This document shows, piece by piece, positions 43,739-52,487 of a stretch of DNA of 64,000 nucleotides. The first letter of the stretch is position 1. The number at the start of each line of letters is the position of its first letter. The position numbers were made by a program, and so were the translations under genes. The DNA is taken from NCBI RefSeq assembly GCF_903915725.1, contig NZ_CAIWTY010000023.1:25070-89069 (forward strand), read 5' to 3'. The notes under the pieces are model-generated. The model was not told where the DNA came from. It saw only the letters and a list, made by a program, of their open reading frames with translations, and did no database searches. The DNA is from an uncultured Rhodopila sp. Lineage in GTDB: Bacteria > Pseudomonadota > Alphaproteobacteria > Acetobacterales > Acetobacteraceae.

Positions 43739-44776
43739 TTACGCCCCTGGAGAGGTCGACGCCAGTTCGAGGTGCAGCGTCGCGAAGACCTGGTGAATGT
43801 CGTTTGCAAACGTCAGGCCCTTTCCGTTGGTTCCTCCATGTTCGCTGCCAGCGAACAGCAATCCGCACGCCAATCCGGATTCATCGACGATCATCGACCC
43901 ACTATCTCCGCTGGCACTAAAGGCATTGCTGCCCGTGCCTTCGATCTCGATCTGGCGGTCGAAGACATGAGTCCCAGTATCGTAAGCCACTGCAACGCTG
44001 TCGAGTTCGATTGCAGTCACGATACCGAAGGTGAGACCGCTCGACCGCCCGATTTTCAGGACTGGATCGCCTGGTTCGAGTTGCGGTTGACGCATTCCTC
44101 TCAGATTGCCCGAACCCGTTAGCGAGACGGGATCGAATGTCACGCTCGGAACCAGGCTGCCAACCGCTACATCAACAATGTTCTCTGTCGGTTTCAGCGG
44201 CTCGGCCACAAGCAACTCCGCAATTTGATCGTCAGGTCCCTTACCGCCGTCGGCTCCGGCTGGTTGCAAGATCGGATCACCAGGGGACGCCCGATCTTCG
44301 TCAGCCAGGACATGGTTGTTGCTGACCAATACAGCCCGACCCGTCGGCCGGTGGATCGCGAAACACCCGAGCGTGCCCGCCGAAACTGCAGAATGTCCGA
44401 CCGGGACACCAATCACCAGCGGGCGGTGTCTCGACCGGGGCCACAGGGCGTCGCCAGATTCGGCTAACTTGCCGACCGGCCCGGTGCATCGAATATCGAA
44501 CTCGCCGTTTGTCGCTCGCTGAATATAGGCCAAAAACCCTGCGTTTGAGGCCGACTTACCCTCCACGCGTACGGCCAACCGGTAGTCGCCGGGCCAATTT
44601 CCTTTGGCGATACCCAACGAGCACAATGGGCGGCCGACAGCCGATAAGGCGAAGAGGCCGGGTAAAGCGACGTCTAAGAGTAGGTTAGCTACCATTGATT
44701 CATTGCGGCGGACTACTGCGTCGCTGATCTCAAGCTTTAGGGCGCGTGCTGACTCAAGCTTCACATTGTGGTCCAT
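43739..44776 (-). CDS. Trypsin-like serine protease
   Basis: 345 residues. Catalytic triad by motif: His in SNNHVLADED, Asp in IVDVAVGSLV, Ser in FSASGDSGSMIVDE; all three are present. An N-terminal ~110-residue part has no recognised domain (VRRNESMVANLLLDVALPG, GDYRLAVRVEGKS). There is no signal peptide or membrane helix, so it is probably cytoplasmic, unusual for this fold. It is in an operon with the 76-residue gene downstream. The coding region has lower GC than its neighbours, and a palindrome sits directly upstream of its start, both suggesting an acquired, self-regulated cassette. Confidence 0.8.
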   Translation of the reverse strand: MDHNVKLESARALKLEISDAVVRRNESMVANLLLDVALPGLFALSAVGRPLCSLGIAKGNWPGDYRLAVRVEGKSASNAGFLAYIQRATNGEFDIRCTGPVGKLAESGDALWPRSRHRPLVIGVPVGHSAVSAGTLGCFAIHRPTGRAVLVSNNHVLADEDRASPGDPILQPAGADGGKGPDDQIAELLVAEPLKPTENIVDVAVGSLVPSVTFDPVSLTGSGNLRGMRQPQLEPGDPVLKIGRSSGLTFGIVTAIELDSVAVAYDTGTHVFDRQIEIEGTGSNAFSASGDSGSMIVDESGLACGLLFAGSEHGGTNGKGLTFANDIHQVFATLHLELASTSPGA

Positions 44777-44777
44777 C

Positions 44778-44803
44778 GGCTATGTTACCATTCCAACATA
44801 GCC
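44778..44803 (-). promoter_or_regulatory. Perfect 9-bp inverted repeat just upstream of the protease start
   Basis: GGCTATGTT and AACATAGCC are separated by 8 bases and end one base before ATG 44776. A -10-like TATACT lies just beyond it on the minus strand (about 44808-44813). The position fits an operator at the transcription start or a leader hairpin covering the ribosome binding site. Confidence 0.55.
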
Positions 44804-44806
44804 ATG

Positions 44807-44977
44807 TTAGTATAACGTTGAAACTGAAATCCGGGTGGCCTGCGCGGATAATCGCGGGGGTGTCGACTGGTTCAAGCCCGCAAGAGTCGATACAAGGAAC
44901 ATCAAAGAGCTAACGGCGCCAAGTAGCCCGATCGCAAAGGCAATCGTTTGATTTGGCTGGGCCCGTGCCGTGCCCAA
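44807..44977 (-). CDS. Possible small membrane protein (weak)
   Basis: About 56 residues if started at TTG 44977, two bases past the oxidoreductase stop. It has a clear hydrophobic helix (IAFAIGLLGAVSSLMFLVST) and a basic tail. There is no good ribosome binding site, and it overlaps the probable promoter region of the protease gene. It is listed because the helix is convincing; it may be chance. Confidence 0.2.
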   Translation of the reverse strand: MGTARAQPNQTIAFAIGLLGAVSSLMFLVSTLAGLNQSTPPRLSAQATRISVSTLY

Positions 44978-44979
44978 CC

Positions 44980-46221
44980 CTATTCCGCCGCCACCCGCCG
45001 CCCCGGAATATCCGTCGAGTACCGCAGATGCACCGGCGCATCGGCCTCCCACGGGTCGTTCAACTCCAGCCCGGCGCCAAACTCCTTGATCGCCGGCATC
45101 ACCTCGCCGCACAGCAATTGAATGCAGCGGCGGCGATCCTGCTTGCTGACGGTGCCGTCGTTCGCCCAGATGCCCATGATGCCGGGGCGGGTGTGCTCGA
45201 CCAGGTATTTCAGCCGCGCGATCACCTGATCGGGCGTCCCTGCGATGATCATCGTGTCGGCGACCTGCTGCTCGAAGGTCGGGTTGCCGCGCGGGTTGGT
45301 CGCCCGCCCGACGGCGAACTCGACAAACCCGCGCCGCCCGGAGGGCGAGAAATACCCCGACGGATTGGCCCAGACCGGATGCGCCAACCCGGTGAACTCG
45401 CCCTGCATCCACATGAACTGCCGCGCGTTCGCCAGCGCCTTTTCCTCGGTGTCCTGCACATGCACGCGGATCAGGTAGCCGAAATTCTCCGGCCCGGCGG
45501 TGTAGCCGGCATCCGCCGCCGCCTTGTCGTAGGTTTCGTGGATGGCGCGGGTGGCCTCCAGCGAGGTGTTCAGCGCGATATACGGATAGCGTTGCTGCGC
45601 CGTCCAGATCACGGTTTCCTTCGACAGCACCCCCGGTATCCACACCCGAGGATACGGCTTCTGCAACGGCACCGCCCACGGGTTCACCACGCGCTGCTGG
45701 TAATGCGTGCCCTCCCAGCGGAACGGCCCCGGCTCGGTCCAGGTCTTCTGCACCAGGTCATGCGCTTCCATGAAGCGTTCGCGGTTGAACGCCGGGTTGA
45801 CGCCGTTTGCCAACTGCTCCTGCCCGCCGCCGCGCACGAAGCCGGAGACCAGCCGCCCTTTCGAGATCATGTCGATCATCGCCAGCTCTTCCGCGAGCTG
45901 GACGGGGTTTTCCGACAGCGGCAGAGGATTCCCCAGAATAACGATTTTCACCCGTCTCGTCACCGCCGCCAGGATCGCGGCGAACATGTTGGTGCGTGCC
46001 TGCATGCAGAACGGGGCGTTGTGATGCTCGTTCAGCATGATGCCGTCGGCGCCGCATTCTTCCGCCAGGATGTATTCTTCCAGGTATTCGTTGTACAGCC
46101 GGCTGCCCTCGACAGGGTTGAAATGGCTGTTGGAGAAGGTCAGTGCGGTCGCGCCGTAATCCAGTCCGGCCTTGGCGTCGTAGGCCGACATCGGCTGCTC
46201 GGTGAAATACATCATGTGCAT
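44980..46221 (-). CDS. LLM-class flavin-dependent oxidoreductase (luciferase-like)
   Basis: 413 residues with the bacterial luciferase-like TIM barrel: a YFTEQPMSAYD start, GIMLNEHHNAPFCMQ, VKIVILGNPLPLSENPVQLAEE, GRLVSGFVRGGGQE, and the late IIAGTPDQVIARLKYLVE. Such FMNH2-dependent monooxygenases act on small organic compounds, sulfonates or terpenoids. The alpha/beta hydrolase gene lies 14 bases upstream on the same strand, so the two probably form an oxidise-then-cleave pair (Baeyer-Villiger or hydroxylation followed by hydrolysis). No flavin reductase is adjacent. Confidence 0.88.
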   Translation of the reverse strand: MHMMYFTEQPMSAYDAKAGLDYGATALTFSNSHFNPVEGSRLYNEYLEEYILAEECGADGIMLNEHHNAPFCMQARTNMFAAILAAVTRRVKIVILGNPLPLSENPVQLAEELAMIDMISKGRLVSGFVRGGGQEQLANGVNPAFNRERFMEAHDLVQKTWTEPGPFRWEGTHYQQRVVNPWAVPLQKPYPRVWIPGVLSKETVIWTAQQRYPYIALNTSLEATRAIHETYDKAAADAGYTAGPENFGYLIRVHVQDTEEKALANARQFMWMQGEFTGLAHPVWANPSGYFSPSGRRGFVEFAVGRATNPRGNPTFEQQVADTMIIAGTPDQVIARLKYLVEHTRPGIMGIWANDGTVSKQDRRRCIQLLCGEVMPAIKEFGAGLELNDPWEADAPVHLRYSTDIPGRRVAAE

Positions 46222-46235
46222 GGGACGGTCCTCCT

Positions 46236-47015
46236 TCAGCCGCAGGACAGGAAATCGGTCACCAGTTTCGCGACCGCATCGGGCTTCTCCATCTCGGCGA
46301 AGTGGCCGCAGTCCGGGATTGTGGTGAAGGTCGCGTCATGCAGCGCCCGGGCATAGGCCTGGCCCGCGCTGAGCGGAACGATCCGGTCGTCGTCGCTCCA
46401 GATCACCAGCGCCGGCGCCCGTATCCCGCCCAGCAGATGCGGCAGGGTCTGGCTATACATGTATGGTTTCCACGCGGTCCGGAAACTCATTTCTCGCGCG
46501 ATGTCCCAGGCTTCCAACTGGTCCGTGCTAACATCGCCGTAAACCCGGGTGAAGGCGGCTTCGTCATGAAAGCCCGAGCGCGGATAGTCGATATACGAAA
46601 CGATCGCCTGATCCGCGATATTCCCGTCCGGCGGCTTGATCCCCGCGGCGCCCACCAGCACCAGATTGCGGTAACCGGCCGGCGCCAGGCTGGCCATTTC
46701 GGCAGCGATCCAGCCGCCGAAGCCAAGCCCGACCAGCGACACGCACGGTTCGTTCAGATCCGACAGCAGCCAGGCGTAGATTGCGGCGATGTCGCGCGGA
46801 TGACGCAGCCATTGCGGCCGTTCCGACCTGCCCCAGCCTGGATGGTGCGGGATCAGAACATCAAACCGTTCCGCCAGGGCATCATAGAACGGCAGGCGCT
46901 CAACCGTGCCGATGTCGTGGTGCAGCACCAAAACCGCCGGGCCGCTGCCGCCCCGGGTGAAATGCAGCTTGATCCCGGCGATCTCTTTGACCGTATCGGT
47001 CCAGACGATGCTCAT
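46236..47015 (-). CDS. Alpha/beta hydrolase with Gly at the nucleophile position
   Basis: 259 residues. The fold is clear: VLVLHHDIGTVERLPF (oxyanion), IPHHPGWGRSERP, IWSDDDRIVPL (acid) and TTIPDCGHFAEMEKP (His). The nucleophile elbow reads VGLGFGGW (residues 95-102): the residue that is normally Ser is Gly98. Either it is catalytically changed (a non-hydrolytic, cofactor-free or binding role) or uses another group. It is coupled by position to the luciferase-like gene. No frameshift is evident, so it appears to be a maintained gene. Confidence 0.82.
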   Translation of the reverse strand: MSIVWTDTVKEIAGIKLHFTRGGSGPAVLVLHHDIGTVERLPFYDALAERFDVLIPHHPGWGRSERPQWLRHPRDIAAIYAWLLSDLNEPCVSLVGLGFGGWIAAEMASLAPAGYRNLVLVGAAGIKPPDGNIADQAIVSYIDYPRSGFHDEAAFTRVYGDVSTDQLEAWDIAREMSFRTAWKPYMYSQTLPHLLGGIRAPALVIWSDDDRIVPLSAGQAYARALHDATFTTIPDCGHFAEMEKPDAVAKLVTDFLSCG

Positions 47016-47078
47016 GACCGGTGTCCTCTCGGATAGTTTCCCACCAAAGGATACTCACCGGTAGCCGCAGCTGTCGAA

Positions 47079-48014
47079 TCAGACGATCCCGGCCGGACGC
47101 AACCGGCACCGCGCCGCATCCGTTTCTGTCTCGATCTGGATCGTGCTGTGGCCGATGCCGAACTTATCCCGCAGCGCGCCGGACAGCTCGTGCAGCGCGC
47201 TTTCGCCCGGCACGGTGGCACAGACGAGATGCACGGTCAGCGCCGTCTCGGTCGTGCTCAACGCCCAGATGTGCAGGTCGTGCACCTCCCGCACCCCGGG
47301 CAGTTCTGCCAGCCACGCGTTCACCCTGGCGTGCGGCATGCCCGACGGCACCGCGTCCATCGCCAGATCAACCGACTCCTTCAGGGTACCCCATGTACCG
47401 AGCGTAATGATCGCGACCACGCCCAGGCTCGCCACCGGGTCGATCCACGTCAGACCCGTCAGCGAGATTGCCAACGCCGCCAGCACCACCGCCAGCGACA
47501 CCAGCGCGTCGCCCGCCAGGTGCTGGAACTGGGCCCGGATGTTCAGGTCGCTCTCCCGGTTGCGCATGAACAGCAGCGCGCTGCCGCCGTTGATCACGAT
47601 GCCGGCGGCGGCGACCGCCATCACAATGCCGGAGGCGACCGGTTCGGGATGCAGCAGGCGCTGGATCGCCTCCACCCCGATGGCGCCGACGCTGATCAGC
47701 AGCACCGCGGCGTTGATCAAGGACGCCAGGATCGAGCTGCGCCCCCAGCCATAGGTCCGCCGCGCCGTCGGCGGGCGCCGGCTCAGCCACACCGCGCCCC
47801 AGCCCAGCAGCAGCGCCAGCACGTCGCCCAGATTATGCGCCGCGTCGGATACCAGCGCGACCGAGTTGGCCGCCAGCCCGAACCCCGCCTCGACAACGAC
47901 GAACGCCAGATTGACCGCGGCGCCGATGGCGAACGCGGTGTCCATCCGTGCCGGGGCATGATGATGCCCGTGGTCGTGCCCGTGATGGTCGTGGTGATGT
48001 TCGTGCCCTGCCAT
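47079..48014 (-). CDS. Cation diffusion facilitator (zinc/cadmium/cobalt exporter)
   Basis: 311 residues. His-rich N-terminus (HEHHHDHHGHDHGHHH), six membrane helices, metal site in SVALVSDAAHNLGDVLAL (Asp/His/Asp) and the second half HLAGDALVSLAVVLAALA, then a cytoplasmic ferredoxin-like C-terminal domain (VHDLHIWALSTTETALTVHL). Proteins of this CzcD/ZitB type exchange Zn2+, Cd2+ or Co2+ for protons. No metal regulator is adjacent. Confidence 0.94.
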   Translation of the reverse strand: MAGHEHHHDHHGHDHGHHHAPARMDTAFAIGAAVNLAFVVVEAGFGLAANSVALVSDAAHNLGDVLALLLGWGAVWLSRRPPTARRTYGWGRSSILASLINAAVLLISVGAIGVEAIQRLLHPEPVASGIVMAVAAAGIVINGGSALLFMRNRESDLNIRAQFQHLAGDALVSLAVVLAALAISLTGLTWIDPVASLGVVAIITLGTWGTLKESVDLAMDAVPSGMPHARVNAWLAELPGVREVHDLHIWALSTTETALTVHLVCATVPGESALHELSGALRDKFGIGHSTIQIETETDAARCRLRPAGIV

Positions 48015-48061
48015 GGCGGCATCATGCCATGGCTTTCGCGGCGCCGGGAAGATGCGGCGGG

Positions 48062-48508
48062 CTATCCTTTGTCGTCGATCAGCCTGGCGACCCGCCGCAG
48101 CGCCAACTGGTAGCCCTGGGTGCCGAACCCGGCGATCACCCCGTCCGCGCGCAGCGAAACGAAGGAGTGGTGGCGGAATTCCTCCCGCTTATGGACGTTG
48201 GAAATGTGGATCTCGATCACCGGCGCGTCGAAGGTGTTCAGCGCGTCCAGGATCGCGACCGAGGTGTGCGTGAACGCCGCCGGATTGATGACGATGCCGC
48301 CCGCGATCTCCCGCGCTTCGTGGATCCAGTCGATGATCTCGTATTCCCGGTTGCTCTGGTGGAACCGCAGATCCAGTTTCAGCTCCGCCGCCAGCGCGCG
48401 GCAGTCGCGTTCGATGTCGGCCAGGGTTTCGTACCCGTAGATATGCGGCTGCCGCTTGCCCAGCAGGTTGAGGTTCGGGCCGTTCAGCAGAAAGACCAGG
48501 CGGCTCAT
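48062..48508 (-). CDS. aroQ: Type II 3-dehydroquinate dehydratase
   Basis: 148 residues, the normal length. It has the family signature [18 protein letters not shown] (with catalytic Arg and Tyr), [34 protein letters not shown], and [17 protein letters not shown] with the catalytic His. It removes water from 3-dehydroquinate in shikimate synthesis, or acts in quinate catabolism. ATG 48508 overlaps the stop of the MFS gene (ATGA), so it is coupled to a transporter rather than to other aro genes, which favours a catabolic role. Confidence 0.95.
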   Translation of the reverse strand: MSRLVFLLNGPNLNLLGKRQPHIYGYETLADIERDCRALAAELKLDLRFHQSNREYEIIDWIHEAREIAGGIVINPAAFTHTSVAILDALNTFDAPVIEIHISNVHKREEFRHHSFVSLRADGVIAGFGTQGYQLALRRVARLIDDKG

Positions 48509-49812
48509 TGGCGGGCCTCCCCGGGCAGTTCGATGCGGTGGATGTCGCCCAGCAGGAAGATGTAGGACAGCGCGCCCACCAGTGCCGTCGCGCCGACGAA
48601 GGCCAGCGCCCACTGGAACGACCCGGTGGCGCTGATGATGAAGCCGATGACCAGCGGCGTGATGATGCCCGCGAGGTTGGCGGCGAAGTTGAACAGCCCG
48701 CCCGTCACGCCCATCAGCGGCCGGGGTGCGATGTCGGAGATCACCGTCCAGCCGAGCCCGACCATGCCCTGGCCGAAGAAGGCGACGGAGAGAATGGCGA
48801 TGACCGCCGTATCGCTGTCAACGTAGTTCGCCGTGACGATCAGCGAGGCCAGCAGCAGCCCGCCGATGATCGGCGTCTTGCGGGCGATGTTGGCCGAACC
48901 CGTCCGCTTCAGCAGCAGGTCGGAGAAGAACCCGCCCGCCAGCACTCCGGTGGCCGCGGCGATGAACGGCAGCACCGCGAAAAAGCCGACCTTGACCCAG
49001 CCCATGTGGCGCTCGGTGGCGAGGTAGGTGGGGAACCAGGTCAGGAAGAACACCAAAGTCGCGTTGCCGGCGAATTGGCCGATGGAGGCGCCCCAGATCT
49101 GCCGGTAGGACAGCAGATGGCCGACATTGGCCCAGGAGAACGGCAGCTTCTCCGCCCCCTTTGCCTCCAGCCCGCCGCCGGCGGCGATGTAGTCCAGTTC
49201 GCTCTGGCTGACCGAGCGGTGGTCGCGCGGCTCGCGGTAGAAGATCCACCAGACGCCGCCGAACAGGATGCCGGCGGCACCGACGACGATGAACAGCGCG
49301 TGCCAGCTATAGGCCGCCATCAGCCAGAACAGGATCGGACTGAAGAACGCCAGGCCGATATACTCGCCGACGGTATAGATGCCGGTGGCCGTGGCGCGTT
49401 CCTGCTGCGGGAACCAGGTGCCGACGATGCGGCTGTTGGCGGGGAAGCAGGGTGCCTCCGATACGCCGAGCCCGAAGCGATACAGCAGCAGCGAGGTCAG
49501 CCCGGTGGCGAAGCCCTGGAGCAGGGTGAACAGCGACCAGAACGTCACCGACAAGAAATAGGTGACCTTGGCGCCGAAGCGGTCGAGGAAGATGCCGCCG
49601 GGGATCTGCATGGCGGCATAGGTCCAGCCGAATGCCGAAAACACCCACCCCATTGTCGCCGCATCGATCCCGAGATCGGCTCGCAGGCTCGGCGCGGCAA
49701 TGCCGAGCACCGTCCGGTCGAGATAGTTGATCATGGTGCCGATGGAGATCAGTGCCAGGATGCCGAAGCGGGCCCTGCTGCGCGGCCTGGCGGCCGATAG
49801 GGATTGAGACAT
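48505..49812 (-). CDS. MFS transporter, anion:cation symporter (ACS) type
   Basis: 435 residues, about 12 helices. The ACS/phthalate-permease-type signature appears in [39 protein letters not shown] and [25 protein letters not shown]. These carry hexonates, quinate-like acids, tartrate or phthalate with protons. A strong GGAGGAG precedes ATG 49812. Coupling to aroQ suggests quinate or dehydroquinate/shikimate as substrate, an inference. Confidence 0.88.
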   Translation of the reverse strand: MSQSLSAARPRSRARFGILALISIGTMINYLDRTVLGIAAPSLRADLGIDAATMGWVFSAFGWTYAAMQIPGGIFLDRFGAKVTYFLSVTFWSLFTLLQGFATGLTSLLLYRFGLGVSEAPCFPANSRIVGTWFPQQERATATGIYTVGEYIGLAFFSPILFWLMAAYSWHALFIVVGAAGILFGGVWWIFYREPRDHRSVSQSELDYIAAGGGLEAKGAEKLPFSWANVGHLLSYRQIWGASIGQFAGNATLVFFLTWFPTYLATERHMGWVKVGFFAVLPFIAAATGVLAGGFFSDLLLKRTGSANIARKTPIIGGLLLASLIVTANYVDSDTAVIAILSVAFFGQGMVGLGWTVISDIAPRPLMGVTGGLFNFAANLAGIITPLVIGFIISATGSFQWALAFVGATALVGALSYIFLLGDIHRIELPGEARQ

Positions 49813-50307
49813 GGCTGAAGACTCCTCCTTTCAGCATCGTTTGTCTCACGCACGCGAAATGGTCAACAGGTTGAGATGATACCGATCGGCTTCGAATCAG
49901 CCGCCGCGGGCGTGGCCACGCATCGCATAGGGTATAGCAGCAACACGTCTGCGGGCGCGTTCGTATTACCGGCGAAGATGCTTCGCTGCGGTCCGGTTTG
50001 GCCGGCCCACGCTCAGCTCATGGTTACGATTGGGACGTTGATGCCGCCCGCGCCATGCGGGCCAAGGCGCCCGGTTACCGGGGCTCTTATATTTCGTCGG
50101 AACGACTTTGCCATTTGCACAAAACCGCCGGCCGCTGGCGATGGCGGCGTGGACGCCAGGGCGGCGGGCTGGAACGAAAGTCCGGGCGCGCGTACGGCCT
50201 TGCCGCAGCCGTCATGGCCGGATTGCTCCGGGCCATGACGGTGCGGCAACACCGAAAGGACGCGATCGTTCAGCCAACCGGGACCCGTCTGAGGTAAAAC
50301 GGCCGGA
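49813..50307. other. Intergenic region with a palindrome
   Basis: No supported gene in about 495 bases. It contains the likely promoter of the MFS-aroQ unit at its left end and the short palindrome at 50209-50241. Translations on both strands are short and without recognisable features. Confidence 0.55.
50209..50241. repeat. Short perfect palindrome related to the REP-like family
   Basis: CCGTCATGGCC, an 11-base loop, then GGCCATGACGG: an 11-bp stem with the same GTCATGG/CCATGAC ends as the larger elements but without the CCACGCC core. It lies 67 bases beyond the stop of the MarR-type gene and could act as its terminator. Confidence 0.55.
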
Positions 50308-50682
50308 TCAGGCGGCTTTCTTGGCAGCGGCTTTGCGGCCCCCGGATGCCTCGGTCATAATGGTGCGGAGATCGCGCAGGAACGCCGAACCTTTGGTCGT
50401 CCGCTGGACCAATACGCTGCGGCGATCCATCGGATCGACCTTGCGGCGGGCGAGGTCGAGTTCACCCAATCGGTCCAGCGCCCGGGTGATGGCGGGCTTA
50501 GAAACGTTCAGTTCAGCGGCAAGGCCGCGAACCGTATGGCCGCCGTCATTCAGATAGCAGGTCAAGAAAACGCCAAGCTGACGTGCCGAGAGATCGGCGC
50601 CATCGCGGCGCACCAGCGCAACGACGGTATCGCGCAGAAGGCCGACTTGCGCGTCGGAAACCGGATTAGGAGGAGCTGCCAC
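50308..50682 (-). CDS. MarR-family transcriptional regulator
   Basis: 124 residues from GTG 50682, favoured because AAAGGAAA lies about 6 bases upstream; ATG 50700 is the other option. Winged helix: LSARQLGVFLTCYLNDGGHT, RGLAAELNVSKPAITRALDR (recognition helix) and RKVDPMDRRSVLVQ (wing). The C-terminus is a Lys/Ala tail (GGRKAAAKKAA). The usual long dimerisation helices are shortened, so it belongs to the compact MarR-like group. Targets are unknown; a weak promoter-like pair (TTGACC, 17 bases, TAATCG) lies upstream around 50735-50763. Confidence 0.75.
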   Translation of the reverse strand: MAAPPNPVSDAQVGLLRDTVVALVRRDGADLSARQLGVFLTCYLNDGGHTVRGLAAELNVSKPAITRALDRLGELDLARRKVDPMDRRSVLVQRTTKGSAFLRDLRTIMTEASGGRKAAAKKAA

Positions 50683-50974
50683 GTAAATTTCCTTTCTCAT
50701 GCGGTGGCTGCGAATCGCAGGGTCCACATCAGATCGATTAGTCAAAATACAGATCGAGGTCAACCTTATTACAGTTTCACACACTTCCAAGTTTTTCACC
50801 GTTGCGTGATAGGAGGGGCTTCCGGCGATCCCGACGGCGCCAGTCGGCGCTTGTGGGGCGGTTGCGATCGGTCGGTGATTGGCGGGAGGCACTGGCCGGC
50901 TCGGGGTCATTTATGATCAAATTACCGTGTAAATCGCCATAAACCACCATAATTCCCTGGACGGATCGTTATCT

Positions 50975-52363
50975 TCACGTCCTGGAAACCCTCTCCCGGA
51001 GCAGCGCGAACAGGGCGCGCATGGCCATGGCCTCGCCGCCTTCCGGACGCCCGGGGCGCGACTGGTCGTTCCAGGCATAGAGGTCGATATGCATCCACGG
51101 GATACCTGGACGGACAAAACGCAGCAGATACAATCCAGCAACAATGGCGCCCGCTAACGGCTTGGATGAAACGTTGTTGATATCGGCGACCGGACTCTTC
51201 AACCAATCCGCGTAACTGGACCACAACGGCAACCGCCACAGCGGGTCGTGGACACTGTTACCTAAGCGCAAGAGCGACTCGGACAGGCCGTCATCGTTAC
51301 AAAACAGTGCCGGAAGATCCGGCCCCAGCGCGACGCGCGCGGCGCCGGTCAGGGTGGCGCAATCGATCAGCAGCGCCGGAGCTTCCTCCGAAGCCTCATG
51401 CAGCAGGTCGCACAGCACGAGCCGGCCTTCCGCGTCGGTGTTGCCGATCTCGACAGTCAGGCCGGCGCGGGTGCGGATGATGTCGGAGGGGCGCATCGCG
51501 GTGCCGGAGACCGCGTTCTCGACGCACCCCACACGAACCGCGAGGCGGAGCGGCAAATCCGCCTCCATGATGATCCGGGCGAGGCCGAGGACGGTCGCCG
51601 CCCCGCCCATGTCCTTTTTCATCCGCAGCATGCCCGCGGACGGCTTCAGGTCGTAGCCGCCGGTATCGAAACAGACTCCTTTGCCGCACAGCGATATCAG
51701 CGGCGCGTCGTCCGCCGCCGCGCTGCCGCGCCAATGCACAGTAACGACCCGCGGCGGGCGAGCCGAACCGCGTCCGACAGCGGCGATCGTCGGATAGTTG
51801 TCGTCAAGTTCGTCGCCGGCGGATATCCGCGCCGTGGCGCCATAACGATCCGCCAGCGATGCGGTGAAGTCCGCCAGCTCGACCGGGCCCAGGATGTTCG
51901 CCGGCGTATTGATCAGGTCGCGCACCATCCAGGTGGCGGCGGCCTGCGAGAGGGCGGCCTCGTGACCGGGCGGAACGAACAGTGACGCCGGCCCGCGGCC
52001 GGTGACGGAACGGAACCGTTCATAGCGGTAGGCGCCGAGGCAGTAGCCGAGCGTCGCTTCGGCCGGGTCATAGTCCCCCGGCTCCAGCCGCCAATCGCCC
52101 TCCGGCAGGCGCATCGGCAGGCTGCCGAAGGTGAATGGGGTGGACTCGGTGCCAAGGCCCAGCACCGCCGAGGCGATCCCCTGCGGGCCGGGCAGGAAGG
52201 CCAGTTCCCCCGCCTTGGCGGCGAAGTCCGCATCGCGGAGGTAGGCCGCCCGCGCCGGCAGCAGCGTGCCGAGGAACGCTTCGAGACCATCCGGCCGCAC
52301 CGGGTGGACCGGGCGGGTATCGGCGGCCGAGGCGGCGAGGCAATCGAGTTCCTGGTCGAGCAT
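50975..52363 (-). CDS. M17 leucyl-aminopeptidase family protein
   Basis: 462 residues from ATG 52363; GTG 52369 adds two residues. C-terminal catalytic domain: ISLCGKGVCFDTGGYDLKPS (Lys/Asp ligands), MLRMKKDMGGAATVLGLA, VSGTAMRPSDIIRTRAGLTV, and the signature NTDAEGRLVLCDLL with the bicarbonate Arg. The N-terminal domain is divergent and short, as in PepB-like members. It removes N-terminal amino acids in the cytoplasm with two metal ions, likely as a hexamer. Confidence 0.92.
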   Translation of the reverse strand: MLDQELDCLAASAADTRPVHPVRPDGLEAFLGTLLPARAAYLRDADFAAKAGELAFLPGPQGIASAVLGLGTESTPFTFGSLPMRLPEGDWRLEPGDYDPAEATLGYCLGAYRYERFRSVTGRGPASLFVPPGHEAALSQAAATWMVRDLINTPANILGPVELADFTASLADRYGATARISAGDELDDNYPTIAAVGRGSARPPRVVTVHWRGSAAADDAPLISLCGKGVCFDTGGYDLKPSAGMLRMKKDMGGAATVLGLARIIMEADLPLRLAVRVGCVENAVSGTAMRPSDIIRTRAGLTVEIGNTDAEGRLVLCDLLHEASEEAPALLIDCATLTGAARVALGPDLPALFCNDDGLSESLLRLGNSVHDPLWRLPLWSSYADWLKSPVADINNVSSKPLAGAIVAGLYLLRFVRPGIPWMHIDLYAWNDQSRPGRPEGGEAMAMRALFALLRERVSRT

Positions 52364-52487
52364 GCACACATGTCCTGATCTGGCAGGTACGTGGGGTGCC
52401 TGCCGGGTTTGTCATCCAACCGCCTTTTGCCTGCGGCGATTCCGCGGATTAGACCCCGGGGGGAGAGACCGGGAAAGGAGTTCCGCG

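Noticed and set aside
43739..44776. Protease as activator of a bacterial gasdermin or other conflict system
   Set aside because: No gasdermin-like, NACHT or effector-associated gene adjoins it; only the prodomain-like partner does.
44807..45679. Continuous antisense frame across the end of the luciferase-like gene
   Set aside because: Only its last ~56 codons outside the oxidoreductase could be real and are listed as a weak feature; the rest is a shadow.
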